A stretch of DNA of 64,000 nucleotides from Polyodon spathula. Taxonomy: Eukaryota; Chordata; Actinopteri; Acipenseriformes; Polyodontidae. Below the pieces are notes generated by a model. The model worked only from the letters and a program-made list of their open reading frames with translations, was not told where the DNA came from and did no database searches. The stretch covers positions 23,702,870 through 23,766,869 of the forward strand of contig NC_054548.1 of NCBI RefSeq assembly GCF_017654505.1. The letters run 5' to 3'. Of this stretch, positions 14,612 to 26,528 are shown in pieces (the first letter of the stretch is position 1; every line of letters begins with the position of its first letter). Both the position numbers and the translations under genes were made by a program.

Positions 14612-14876
14612 AGGCGAAATCCTGTGGTCTGGTGAGTCTAGTTTTGCCCGGGCGAATCCCAAATTTACCACTTTTTTTCTGCACTCGACCATGTCCAATC
14701 GGGCGAATCTAGATTGGCCTAGAACTTGAAAAAGACGACTGGGCGAAGCATATTTTTTCAACAGTTTTCACTGAATTTCGGAGCTAGTCCGGGCGACTCT
14801 AGTTTCATCAACGCTTCAGAGTCAGTGCTGGGAAAATGTATTTTTCCCTATGCCAATTATTTGGGCGAGTCTAGTT
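14612..14876 (+). repeat. Degenerate motif cluster GGGCGA(N)TCTAG
   Basis: GGGCGA or a near match occurs near 14612, 14650, 14701, 14741, 14791 and 14863, mostly followed by ATCTAG, CTCTAG or GTCTAGTTTTG. Spacing is roughly 40-70 bp. The rest of each interval does not align well, so it is not a clean tandem repeat. Confidence 0.6.
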
Positions 14877-15483
14877 TTGCATTTCTACACTCTCCCCTGC
14901 CAGCTTCCAAGTGCTTGATGGGATACCTGCCTTGCATCCAATTCTATCAGCATTGTAGCGACTGTGCTGGGTTTCGAGTGGCGGTGCAGAAAAGGCAGAA
15001 AACCAGGGCTGGTTTTAATAGTGGTTAAAACGACTCTTTATTAGTTCTCTCTCCCAAAAAGTATAAAGTCTTATTCCTCCATATGCGCAGGCAAAAGAAG
15101 GGACCTATTAATATTGGCTGGGTGGTGGGAATTTGACAGAACTTGCTTCCCTTCCTGGTTCTCTCTGCTCTGATCTGCCTTGGCACCGGTGTCTGTTTAG
15201 TCAGACTGAGCTGTCTAACATCACATTACTTCATTTCCTTTTGTTTTTAGCTGACTGGCTTGTTTCTCTTCATAATTCTTGTTTCAGGAAAGTACCAGTG
15301 ATGTGATGTAGGATCAGCTTAGTCTTTTAATTTTGTACAGCTTCCTCCAGGAGAACAAGCCATGTACATTCTTCAGCTGTTTTCTTTTAACATGTACTGC
15401 AGTCAAGCTCTGTGGATCCCTGTCTGGGTGAAAGATTCTAATTGTCTGGGCTTGCATTACAACTTTCATAGATATTTTTAAAA
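14877..15483. other. Intronic DNA, no gene seen
   Basis: Moderate GC content, no splice-bounded open frame, no repeat recognised. Confidence 0.5.
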
Positions 15484-15504
15484 TGTGTGTGTGTGTGTGT
15501 GTAT

Positions 15505-15575
<71 letters not shown>

Positions 15576-15592
15576 TATATATATATATATAT
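15484..15592. repeat. (TG)n(TA)n microsatellite
   Basis: A short TG tract and then a long TA tract. Confidence 0.95.
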
Positions 15593-15670
15593 CACACCGA
15601 TAAAACAAAGGAGTGGTTGTGCAGTATTTGTTATTAGCTTATTTGTTTTTCTGTGGGTCTCTTCCTATAT

Positions 15671-15724
15671 CAGAGAGAGAGAGATTGAGAGATTTTGATT
15701 GATTGATTGATTGATAGATAGATA
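15671..15724. repeat. (GA)n/(GATT)n/(GATA)n compound repeat
   Basis: Short arrays of GA, GATT and GATA units in series. Confidence 0.85.
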
Positions 15725-16189
15725 ATGGACCCCGACACTCGTGATATATCAAGTGGGTGGTGTATAAAATATACTTACTCCATAAGAGTCGCTGATTATA
15801 ACAGGGAGACCTCCAGGTAAATTGTTCAGGACAGAACTGTAGGGTGATCCCCCAAATCTAATTCAAACTGAATAGCCTTTTATGATATAAAACAATCTCT
15901 GTTTTGTTGGGCTGTTTTAGACCGGCTGCGTAACTACATTCTTGTTCATCTGCACCAGACAGTACGTTTCTAAAAGACAGCATTGAGCACCAGAATACCA
16001 CAAATATAAACATTTTGACAAATGATTCATCAACTTTTTGCCAACCACATAACCCACAAGCAAAATTAGGGTCCTGTGTCACGAAGAGGATTAACTCCTC
16101 TGCCATTCATATAGAACAAGGGAAAAACACAATATTGATTGCAAGCTGAAACATAAACAACCTAATGGTAATCCATGATTGCCCTGGAG

Positions 16190-16660
16190 ATCTGATGTCT
16201 GCTGTGTGAAAGCTGTAAGTTTGTTCTTTATTTATGGGACAAACAAAGCCACCTTGCGATGAGATGTGGACAGCAAGTATTCGACTAAAACTCTAAACAA
16301 AACCCTTCCAACCAACGCCTCTCAGGCTCTCAAAAAGGAAATAATTACTCAGAAGACTTCGATGCCTTGGAGCAACCATGAGTTTTAAGAAATCCTGGAC
16401 GTTTAAACTTCACAGCGGGCGGAACTGCAGTGATGGGATCCGTCAGTGAGCCTCAGGAGCAGTGAGCCCATGTGTTGTTCAGGAGGCCTGTGCCCTGCCT
16501 GGCTAAATGAATTGGGGGATTCTATTTATTTTTCTCTCTACGGCATTTGTTAGTGCAAGTCTTTTACTGTCTAATTTATACTGCCTAAAGAAAGATGGCA
16601 AAAGCTGTAAGTGAGAGCGTATGTGGTACTCAATTAACCGAGCCATACTGGGCATAAGAA
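16190..16660. other. Higher-complexity non-coding stretch
   Basis: A low-repeat, balanced-composition segment sits between a GATT/GATA array and ordinary AT-rich intron. No splice-bounded open frame was found. It could be conserved non-coding DNA; that is a guess from composition only. Confidence 0.25.
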
Positions 16661-17277
16661 CTGCAGGAGTAGCGGCAATATATTTTGATTTGTTTATATC
16701 TGCAGTATGTATTTATTTGCCTGTATACGTTGTTTATTATCAGAAAACCATCATACAGTAGTACTGTGATTTTTTGCTTCTTTTTGACAGTCTAGTAGTT
16801 GAAATACTTCCTAACTTATTTTCTTTTACCTCTGTCTTCCAGGGTAGGGTTCAGGCTGTAAAGATTAAGGCTAAATAGTACAAATAAATAATAGATGCTA
16901 CTAATGAAAAGAAGGCCATCTATAATGTAAAGTTCTTTTAATACAGGTTTCTAGCATGGTATTGTACAACAGTCAGCAACTTTGAAGATTAAACGTTTAG
17001 TGTTCAATTGTATTTTAGTATAAACCTTATGTTCTTATGATTTTGGGAAACAGCACATTTTAAAATTCATTTTCAGGGTTTTGTTGAAACTGCTGTAATT
17101 GAATAGGTGTCTTATCAGATTAAAACAACATACTGTATTTGATTATAATTGAGACAGAATTTTCATCACTATAGTATTTGTATGTATTATTTCCTTAGGA
17201 TTTCCAAGTTGATGTCCCATCTAATTTCCAGCCTCAGCTATGATTGCACACAGATGCAAGATTGGCTCAGCAGAATG

Positions 17278-17440
17278 GGTATAATGGTCTAGTGGTTAGA
17301 GCAAAGGGCTAGGGTTAAAGAACAGGGTTTGATTCCCAGCCTGTCAGTAGCCTCTGTGACCTTGAGCAAATCACTTACCCTTGTGCCTTGCCTCAGTGTA
17401 GCTCTAAGATTACATAACACTGGGACAAAACCAACCAAAT
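17278..17440 (+). mobile_element. tRNA-derived SINE with CORE-like domain
   Basis: The A-box region is TGGTCTAGTGGTTAGAGCAA and the B-box region is GGGTTTGATTCCCAGC. These are followed by the CORE-type phrase CTGTGACCTTGAGCAAATCA. The 3' tail was not well defined. Confidence 0.75.
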
Positions 17441-18741
17441 AGTGTCTCATGAGTCAATAGCGTTTGAAAATGGTCTAAAATCATGTTAAGCTTGTATTAC
17501 AATTTGCAGTGATTATTTATTTATTTATTTATTTACTTATTTGAACTTCTTGTATAATTCTATGAATTTAAATGTTCACTTAAAACCAGTTTGCAGCCAT
17601 GGCTGTGGTCTTGTTGTTTCAAATCAGATTTTGTTAAATAAGTAAAACCATGAGGCATTTGCAGTTTGCAGGCTCTCCCTTCTAAGCACTGGAGAATGCA
17701 GTTGGCATGTGTCTAAATGACTGGTTCTGTAACCTAGAGTTCTTATAATAGCTTGCATGCAAGTGACTGAAGGTATTCCAAATGCCTTTTGCGTTATTGT
17801 AACGCCAAAGTGAAGCAAGCATCTGATGCATCCTAGAATGACTGTTTAACAAATGTTAAAATCTGTAAACACTGTTCAGTCAGTCTCTTTAATGTGGAAA
17901 TAATTTTTCTATTCTATTCATGCCTCTGTGATTGCGTTTTCTGGAAAAATGCAGGGGTCTTTGTAGTCTCCCTATTAAGGATAAAATATGTCTCCCTTGA
18001 CACAGCATCATCATGGAAGTATTTAAGAACAGCATGCAGTGATGGGAACTCATTTTTTTCATTGGAAACACTATTTTTAGGCTTCATTACAAACTGATTA
18101 CAAGCAGAGTTGCACTGTGTTTAGAACTGAGAACTGCTGTAGGCACTTGGTTTTGAACCATACCATATGGAGGAATAAAATGAAGTGCTACTTTTCTTTT
18201 GTATTTTCTGCTGTTTTGATTACTTCATACATAACCATTTTATATTTTTCAAAAAAAAAAAAAACTTATTACATTCTGTGCCTCAGAACTTTAATATAAT
18301 GTTATGTTCCAACTCTTAACGTCTCATTTCAAAACAGTGTGTGTGTGTGTGTGTTTTATAAAATGTTTGACAAATGCTGTGGTTTTATGATCAAAATAAA
18401 AAAGCATTTGTTTTGTTAACTATGGTTAATAATACAGCATTATACTATTATGTGTCATACACACGTTTTTTTTTTTTCTTTTTTTTGGAAATGCAATGAG
18501 CTAGTTTCTACGTGATCCAGTGTGATTGACGTAATTTTTTAGGTTTAAAGATGACCCCCTAAAATGACACCCCTACGTCAAGGCAGTGTAAATCATGTTA
18601 CTAATGCATTTGACTACATGAATACTGAAGATGCCAGCCTTTTAATCTTGGACATGGTAGGAGGTTCAACTCGAGGCGGATTAGATTTGTACTGTAGGGA
18701 TTCAGGAAATAACCCTTGCATCCCAAACCATCCCAAATGTT

Positions 18742-18769
18742 GGGGGGGGGGGGGGGGGGGGGGGGGGGG
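18742..18769 (+). repeat. Poly-G tract
   Basis: A run of 28 G. Confidence 0.95.
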
Positions 18770-19964
18770 TGTTAATTATACATTCATTACCTACAGAGTG
18801 TGGATGCTTTGCCTAAGATTTGATTTTTTTTTTTTTTTAGATTATTTGTTTGTTTTCTTTCTTTCTTGAGTTTGGACATCCAAACTTGTTTGCTGCTTGG
18901 TTGTATTGTAGTTTCCAGATTTATAGAAAACACTCAATCATACAATTTGAGTAAAACTAAAATTGTATTACAAAGTCCCCCTAGTGTATTGTACCTCTTT
19001 TTCACACCATGAGACCAATTTTACTGTGACAAGTTTAAGCTTCTCTGTGTGTATTTTTGTAAAACTCAACTATAGAGTGCAAAATAACTATTCTAATGAG
19101 ACCTTTTTGAATACACTATGATAACATCACCCAGGACACCTTAAAAGGCACAATGTATTGTTTAGTCTAAAGTCAAAATTATAATAATAAATAAAATGAT
19201 GATGTAATTCATAGCAGCTTTTCTTGTCAAGCTGTATTAAAACTGAAATGATCAGTCCATATGCAAGTCCTGTTTGGCCATTATAGTGTAGTTACTATGT
19301 GTACAGACATTAAGTTATGCCAGGTTAGTGTACAGTTGTTCATCAGGGAAAATATAGAAAAAGAGATTGTGAAGTCATTTTTACCACTTTATAAATGCAG
19401 TAAACTGCTGCAGACTAGTGTTATACTATACCATGTGAGAAAAGTTTTGACAATTTCCTGGGGTGACAGTCCCATAAGTGGTTAGTTTTGGACTAGAAAT
19501 CTGAGATCTCACTCAAAAAGGCAGATCTGTGATGAACACGTGTGGGGATGACATCATTTAGTCCTGGAGTAGCTATGTATGGGAGAGTTTGCATGTCAGG
19601 GACCTGTCCTGTCCTGCTGGGAGTTAGACAATTGTTTTGTTTCCTGTTCATGTCGTTTAACTCAACAAGTGGCTTACAAAGCCAATTTTCTTTTTCTTTT
19701 CGTTCTTGCCCGGACAAGTTCCTATTTACTTTACCCAACATAAGTACTTCATATTTGTGTTGATTGTTTTGGGGTGCCCTCAATCATCATACATTTACTA
19801 AATCATTTGATATTCTTTATTTTTTAGTACTGTATCCCACGTCACCCAGGTATAAAGTGGAGGTGATTGCTTATCTAGTAGTAATACAATTTTGGTTGAG
19901 TCATTTATTGTGAGGAACCTATTTGCCTGTCTATATTTACCGTGGGCAGAATATAGTAGATAGA

Positions 19965-20032
19965 TTATATATCATATATATATATATATAGATATAATTA
20001 TATTATATATATATATTATAGATATATATATA
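19965..20032. repeat. Imperfect TA-rich repeat
   Basis: TA units mixed with GATA and TTATA. Confidence 0.85.
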
Positions 20033-20589
20033 GAATGTAATACTACGATTATACTTGATTTTCCAGCAAGGGATGTATTAGGACACTGATTTTTAATTGC
20101 TAGGCTGAGTGTGTATCTTGGCATAGCAATGGCATTAGCAGTTTCAAATTAATTCCCATAAAAAACAAAAAACACTTCTCTGTGTGGCACAATGCTTCAA
20201 CAAATAAAGGACTGGCGTGGAGTGTTACAGTATTTAGATAATTGCTTGTATTGTACATGTGTGATAAACTTGAATTGTTCTTACTGGCATTATTGCCAGT
20301 CATTTGTCACAACATGAACTTATTGAGTAATCATTGTCATTTGGTGAATTTATAGAGCATTAATAGTGACATCATAGTTTGTGCTTTTCAGAAAAAGAAA
20401 AGATGTTTGTTTAACATCAATAAGGTTTTTTTATTTTTCTTTGTGTGTGAATAAGACCTGTGTGTGCTTGCTTGCTCCCATCCCAGGTACTTAACTGTGT
20501 CACTGATGTGCTGACAAACTGCATTAAGTAAAATGGGCTCAGTCCAGTACGTATGCCTTTTCTGTACTGCAGAACCCTGCATGCTTAGT

Positions 20590-20715
20590 TTTGGTGTTGT
20601 AGATAGAGCAATGGACGAAGAACCATGGGATATCAAGTTGGAATTGGAGCTCAGCCCCTGCTCCTTCATGTGACTGCAGGCCAGTTCCATCACCTTATTC
20701 TTTCACCTCTACATT
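20590..20715 (+). mobile_element. Degraded tRNA-derived SINE
   Basis: GTAGATAGAGCAATGGACGA, a degenerate B-box area near 20640, and TGTGACTGCAGGCCAGTTCC resemble a CORE-type SINE. Both boxes are eroded. Confidence 0.5.
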
Positions 20716-22506
20716 TATGGTAGGCCTGTTTTGGAAATCCCACATTTACTGTAAACTGCAGCAACTGCATCTGAAACCACACTAGTAGTGTAAGAAAAGA
20801 AAAAAAAACAACCCATATAATCACATTACAGTGCTAACCAAGTTTATGCAGACCCAATACAATTCCATTATTTACTGTAAATAAATGTGATCTAATTTTT
20901 ACGTGAGATGCATTATTAGTGTAGGTTGTGCTGCACCTATGTAAGCACATAAACCAGTGGTTTGCTTTAAATACATGTGGTGGTCTTAAATTTCAGTACC
21001 AGTGATTGCCACAAGTTGTCTACATTATATACATTTTTTCTAACAGCATAAACAAATCACACAGTAAACAACTGCCAAAGCAAATCTCTCTTTAAAATAT
21101 GCCTGAAACTGGGTGAGTTTTAATTTTGACAGGCTGTATATACAGCACCATGTACTGTACAACCGAATAAAACTTTAGTAGGGGATTAATTAGATCAAGT
21201 CAGTAAGCAGTTTTTAGGCCACATAACAGTTGGCAAACAACATGAACATGGCAGAAGAAGACTGAGTTTTACAGCCTGCCCTGCAGCATGTCACACTCAG
21301 AAGAACCAGATTTAGGAGTATAAGGGATTTAAATCACAAGCAACTGCTGCATCTTAATTTGGTTTGACACTTTTTTTTTTTTTTTAATCTTGCCCATCCA
21401 GTATTTTAAGTGTGGGGGACATGTGTCTCCTCAGTGGCAAGAATATGTGATACAAATACAGATTTGCATTACAAATAGCACTATTAGAATAAGAAGCGAG
21501 ATGTATTTGGTTTTCGGGAAGTTTATACAAGTTCTAAAATTCAATCCTATCAATATTCAAGCAGTGCTGGAGCCAGTTCTTTTGCAAAAAATAAATAAAA
21601 TAAATACATTTTAAAAAATAGGTTCCGAAAGAAGATTGATGTCAAAACCTTTAAAAGTGTAATAATTTCAAATGACTCATTGTAGCTCATGTCAAAACAA
21701 TGTATTTTAGTAATTTTCCTGTCCCAAGAGTAGATGTAAAATATGGTGCTAAAATTCCAGAAAAATAAAACGGAGAACTTTGCGATTTGGATTACAGGCG
21801 TCTTGGGCTACTTGCCAGCACTTTTGATAAAAGATTAGCATTGAAATTAGACCTGTCGTCCCACTGACATTGAGACTTCCCAGTTTATTTCGTCTGTATC
21901 CCGGCTTTATAGCTTCTTAAATTTAAATAGACTTGCACATAACTTTAAACTCCCTTGTTTAAACAATTTATATAGCATCGTAGTTCTGCAATCTAGGTTT
22001 CTTGGTAGTGTTATCTAATATATTTCTCAAAAACTAGGAGAGTCTGCTGTTTGTCAGATTTTGTGTTTACGTACAGTAGACTACAGAAGACAATTTATTT
22101 TCTTAACACAGAGGAAAAAAAAAACTAAATGAGTTATTACTAATTGCGAGAATGATTGTTATATGTAGGAGATTTAATCAATTAAAGATTAGTGTTGTGT
22201 GTATGTGTTTTATTTTTTTTTGTTAAAATCTTTCAATTAAATACAAAACAAAGACAATACTTTCAGTAAATATCTTGAATAAGTTTAAAAAAATATGAAT
22301 GCAGTCACTGATACAGCTGCCTGACCAAGATCTGGTATTTCAGACTACATTTTTGACTACAATAAAAACGTAATATTGCATTTTATTTATTTTTTTACTC
22401 TGTGTTGTATAAACTGTTAATACAAATCAATTTCATACAGAACTTGAGATATGTGATAAATAAAATAAAACCACTCTAAAGCCACTCTCCTCAATTTGAA
22501 CTTGCC
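20716..22506. other. Intronic DNA, no gene seen
   Basis: AT-rich, with only homopolymer runs. Confidence 0.6.
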
Positions 22507-22622
22507 CTAAGTTGTAATATTTCTTACACATTTGTTGCTATTTTCAAATTAATGGTTTGTTTGTCTGTTTGTTTGTTTGTTTGTTTGTTTGTTTGCTGAA
22601 CTAAGAAAAGGTATTTAAATAA
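22507..22622 (+). repeat. Dispersed repeat, copy 2 (partner 6153-6230)
   Basis: It contains TAAGTTGTAATATTTCTTAC, a longer GTTT tetranucleotide array (about 22556-22593), and the same string starting TGCTGAACTAAGAAAAGG. The family is unassigned. Confidence 0.7.
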
Positions 22623-22793
22623 GGAGTATGTCTAAACTCCTTTCACTGTTAGTCTCGACATTCCAGCACATGTCGCACTTCTTGTTTTATCATTATACAC
22701 AAATGCTTTCAAAAGAGGTCCAGATCCTGGGTGCTACGTCACAAGTGTCAAGCATGATTCACCACTGAGGTCTATATTTTATACTACCTACAG

Positions 22794-23452
22794 CAGGGGT
22801 CGGCAATTGGCGGCCTGCGGGCCAAATCCGGACCGCGGACAGGTACTGTCTGGCCCGCGGAGGACTCCTTGGCAGGGCTTTATAGGACGGAGCGAGAGCA
22901 GAACTTCATTATAATGCCATTATAACAATCGGCTTTGAAACATCAGGTTTGACAGACGTGACGGCGATACGTAGGCAGTCCTCCAAAGACTCTTGTCAGT
23001 CTGTTTCATGCATCTGTTTTTATTGCATTCATTATGGAAAAAGACGCTTTGCATGTGTATGTGAATCCAAACATGAAGAGCACAAACAGCCAGCTTTTTG
23101 TTCGGGTAGTTCTCTGCGCGTTTAGCAGAGCATTTACACTTCCGAAAAATGCAGAAATATTGGGCTTCAATGATTAGTATTCAATTATACGACAAGTTGA
23201 AAACAGCAAAGTTAATGAGCAGCACAGAGCGTGTTTTTTTTTTTCATCTGTGGTTCACTTTGAGCTGCTAAACAAAAGAGAAATATTTATGCGCAGTGGT
23301 TTAGAGATTATATATAATACCTTAAAAAAAAAAAAAAATTCAATTCAAGATCATTATTTTTTTTACTCATTTTTATTTGTATTTTTGAGCACATCCCCTA
23401 TGACCCTTAGAAGAACCCCAGGGGTACGCATACCCCCGGTTGAAAACCCCTG
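22794..23452. mobile_element. hAT-like non-autonomous element(s)
   Basis: The left end CAGGGGTCGGCAATTGGCGG and the right end, whose reverse complement begins CAGGGGTTTTCAACCGGGGG, are both typical of hAT termini. They differ from each other beyond the first bases, so this may be two neighbouring fragments rather than one element. No transposase is recognisable inside and no target-site duplication is clear. Confidence 0.55.
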
Positions 23453-24235
23453 ATATAGACCACTTAATGGATTCCTGCATCAGAACGGTGACTACATCAC
23501 TGGCTTTTTTAATGAGTTTTTTTTTATACTACCTGTCCTCGACTAGCTCACCAAGTCTTTGGCTACCAACCATCCTTTGGAAAGCTTGTGAGGTCATGTG
23601 CTCTTAAGATTTGCAACATTTCAGGAGTGGCAGCTGATGACTAGTTGAGGGACAGGTACACTTAAGTGTTAGCTGCTCAGGAACAACACATCTTTCACCA
23701 TGTCATTACTTCCTGCATTAAAAAAAACCCCAAAACTGCTTAACGAAATTACCTTTAACAAAATTGACAATATCTTGACAAGCAGTTGGCTGTAATTAAA
23801 ACATATGACCTTGCTGTTCACACAAGCCAGCTGTCAGTTATCTGTACTGAATTTCCCAAGTTCACACTGTATTTTCCTTCCATTCCAGTCAAAAGAAAAC
23901 ATTCCCATTCCAATGATTGTGGTCAAACCTTAATTTAAAGAAAGTATCAAGAATGTTTCAGGGGCTTATTGGAACAACATACTGAGCAGTGAAAATGCCT
24001 GCACACTAACATGGCTGAACTAGTATATATTCACAAATATTCCCTATGATACAAGTCCTTTTTGTGTATTTGTAGGGGCAGGATAGGCATTCTGTACAGG
24101 TGTTCTTTGTCAGATGCTACAGTATACGGTTCATTGTCAAAGTCCCTGGGTTTTAGATCCCTTCTGTGGTTGATTCTACAGTACATGCAGGATGTCTGCT
24201 TCTAATCAGTTACTACAATATGTATAAAATACACA
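23453..24235. other. Intronic DNA, no gene seen
   Basis: No repeat or coding pattern recognised between the hAT-like and Tigger-like elements. Confidence 0.55.
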
Positions 24236-24783
24236 GTCATCTCCAGCTAAGAGAACACCCCTTGGTAAGTAAGCAAAGTGTTCTGTAAAGACAGAGTTGA
24301 CCACCAGGCACAATATGAATCAATTAATAAATAAATATGCATTTGTCATGACACACATGCATCAGCATATGAAATTAACTGAATAAGTAAGAGAAAGGCG
24401 ATAGACAAGTGTCGACTTGTGTCTGATTCAGGGTTTTTTTTTTCAAGAGCTCGAACAATTTCCAACTTTTTGTTTCACTGCTTATTTACATGTCATTTTG
24501 TAGCGATGAGATGCACTCGTGGAAATCCGAATACAGCATGAGTCAGTGATAGATTGAAAGTTTGAATAAATCAGTCGGTGTGCTTCAAGACACTTGTGGT
24601 GATGATGAAGTTTGAGGATGATGAGTTATCAGGTTACAAAACAGTACTGTATCAGTTGTGAACGAATCGCTATCGGTGCCAAGAAAGCGTTCTTTTAAGC
24701 GAAGTTCCTGTTCCTTTAGCCAGTGCATTTACTCTTAGGAGGTGTTCCTATACGCGGATAGGAAGAACTCCTAAGAGTAAATG
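24236..24783 (-). mobile_element. Tigger/pogo-like DNA transposon fragment, copy 1
   Basis: The reverse complement of this stretch aligns along its length with 38146-38530. Shared blocks include TATAGGAAC-CTCCTAAGAG, AACTTCGCTTAAA, TTGGCACC, the GTTCACAA neighbourhood, CATCGCTACA and GAATCAGACACAAGTC. The left end at 24236 (CAGTCATCTCCAGCTAAGAG) resembles the TIR of the other copy (CAGTAGTCTCCGTGTATAGG), so both ends may be present. The right end is a strong 26-bp hairpin (24726-24783). Confidence 0.6.
24726..24783. repeat. Inverted repeat / hairpin, 26-bp arms
   Basis: The arm at 24726-24751 (CATTTACTCTTAGGAGGTGT onwards) pairs with 24758-24783 at 24 of 26 positions around a 6-base loop ACGCGG. 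It lies at the terminus of the Tigger-like copy and probably arose from a duplicated, inverted transposon end. Confidence 0.9.
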
Positions 24784-24796
24784 TTTATATTTTTAA

Positions 24797-25099
24797 GGCT
24801 AACTTAACTATAACGAACACCCGTTTTAACGATCCCAACTGTAAGAACCAATTTTTTCAATGCAAATTAGCCCCATTAGAATGATCACATACAGGATCGA
24901 CCCAGATACAATGATCTCAGTACTGACTGACACTGAACTTTCTTTATCTTCATAAAAGTATTGATGTTCAATTCAAATTTGCTGTTTTGTCATTAATCTG
25001 GTACAGAAAAATGCTAAATCCTATTATAGTGAACACCCCGATATAATCTACATTTCTACAGGTCCCATGGGAGTTTGTTATAGTGAAGTTAGCCTGTAT
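24797..25099. mobile_element. pogo-like MITE, about 300 bp
   Basis: The left terminus GGCTAACTTAACTATAACGA (from about 24797) is matched by the reverse complement of the right terminus (GGCTAACTTCACTATAACAA, ending about 25099). Subterminal matches continue around the CCCATGGGA and TATAATC regions. There is no coding capacity. Its ends resemble Tigger/pogo termini, and it sits between the Tigger-like fragment and Tc1 element A. Confidence 0.65.
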
Positions 25100-25102
25100 G
25101 TA

Positions 25103-26528
25103 CACACATATAGTTGTAGTCAAAAGTTTACATACCCCAATGGAAGTTTATAATTTCTTGAAAACAAGTAATTCTAGGAAAAATCTTATAACAAAAGTTT
25201 TGCTTTTGTGGATGAGGAAAAAAAGTTACAAGAAATAGATGTCTACGGATTGATTTATTTCAGCAATTTTTTTGCAAAACTCTAAAAAAGTTAATTCAAA
25301 AGTATTCTATCCTTTGATGTTATGATAGTGTTGTCTACAAAGTGCTAGAAATTTCAGCATGGTAATCCTGAATTGTAGGTGAACTTTCTTAGAGAATATA
25401 ACCGGGTTAGGCATAGGTTAATTGCTGTCGTTACCCATAAGTTAATATGGGAAAAAGTAAAGTGCTATCTGAAGACCTTAGGCAGAAAATGATTTATTGC
25501 CTTAAAGCTGGAGAAGGATACAAGAAGATTTCTAAGCAGTTGAGTATCCCAGTTTCAACTATTGTTTCTATTATCAAGAAGGACAAGACTCATGGCACTG
25601 TTACAACGCTCCCTTGGTCTGGAAAAAAGAAGATTCTTTCACCAAGAACAAGTAGAAGAATTGTGAAGATGGTTAATAACAATCCTAGATTGTCTGCCAA
25701 AGATATTCAAAGTGAATTGGCTGCAAGTGGATATGAGTTCTGGTCAAAAGTTTTGTGAAATGATGAAACAAAAATCGAGCTATTTCTGATAGTCATTACT
25801 TTTGGAGTCAGACGAGGCGTACAAAGAAAAGAACACCATAGTTACTGTCAAGCATGGAAGTGTTAATATCCTCCTATGGTGCTGTATTTCCTCTAATGGC
25901 ACAGGAAATGTAGCTCCAATACATGGTAAAATGGATTCCACAGCATACCAGAAGATATTGGCCAGTCATCTGAAACCCTCCGCTACAAAACTTGGTTTAA
26001 AGTGCAACTGGATGTTACAGCACAACAACGATCCAAAGCACACACCAAAATCTACTTCAAAATGGTTAAAGAACAATAAAGTCAAGGTTCTGCAATGGTC
26101 AAAGTCCCGATCTAAATCCAATTGAGTATTTATTTGGTATAAGTTGAAGAAGGCTGTACATTAGAGAAGTTCTCGGAATTTGAAGAATGGTCAAAAATCA
26201 CTAAAGAATCATGCCAAAAGCTCATTGACAAATATCCTAATCATTTAAAAGAGGTTATTATTGCAAAAGGTGCCTCAACTAGCTGTTAATTTAATTGTCC
26301 TTGTCAGGGTATGAATACTTTTGAAATAGCATTTTTGGAATTTTGCAAAAAAAAAAAAAAATAGCTGAAATAAATAATTGCATTCATCTATTTCTCATCC
26401 ACAAAAGCAAAACTTTTGCTACAAAAGATTTTTCCTATAATGTGTTTGTTTTCGGAAATTTCTTGAAATTATAAATTTCCATTGGGATATGTAAACTTTT
26501 TGACTACTATTACTTTTGACTGTGTGTG
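25103..26528 (+). mobile_element. Tc1-like DNA transposon A, internally deleted and inactive
   Basis: The two ends are long inverted repeats. The left end has AGTCAAAAGTTTACATAC followed by a stretch matching the reverse complement of the right end over roughly 200 bp, including GCAAAACTTTTG-type sequence and a shared A/T run. Inside are the two halves of a Tc1 transposase on the plus strand. The element is flanked by TA-rich DNA, as expected for TA target sites, and it directly follows a pogo-like MITE. It is inactive for three reasons: an internal deletion, a stop codon and a lost catalytic residue. The exact outer ends are uncertain by about 10 bp. Confidence 0.85.
25447..26125 (+). pseudogene. 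Tc1-family transposase pseudogene (element A)
   Basis: The first part (25447-25758) encodes a paired-like helix-turn-helix DNA-binding domain. It opens MGKSKVLSEDLRQKMIYCLK and includes an AT-hook-like GKKKILSPR linker. After SELAASGYE the frame jumps to the catalytic core motif WSKVL-stop-NDETKIELF, so a block of about 30-40 codons is deleted and a tryptophan codon has become TGA (25756-25758). The second part (25802-26125) carries a VKHGSVNILLW-like block and QHNNDPKHT, where family members usually read QxDNDPKHT; the catalytic aspartate appears replaced by asparagine. Further frameshifts follow. Transposases of this family cut and paste the element at TA dinucleotides; this copy cannot. 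Confidence 0.85.

Larger units (their letters stand above)
17441..20589. other. Intronic DNA, no gene seen
   Basis: It holds a TTTA array (about 17513-17536), A and T runs, a poly-G tract and an imperfect TA repeat. No gene was recognised. Confidence 0.6.

Noticed and set aside
17278..17440. Possible tRNA gene
   Set aside because: A- and B-box-like sequences are present, but no complete cloverleaf is evident and a CORE-type body follows, so a SINE fits better.
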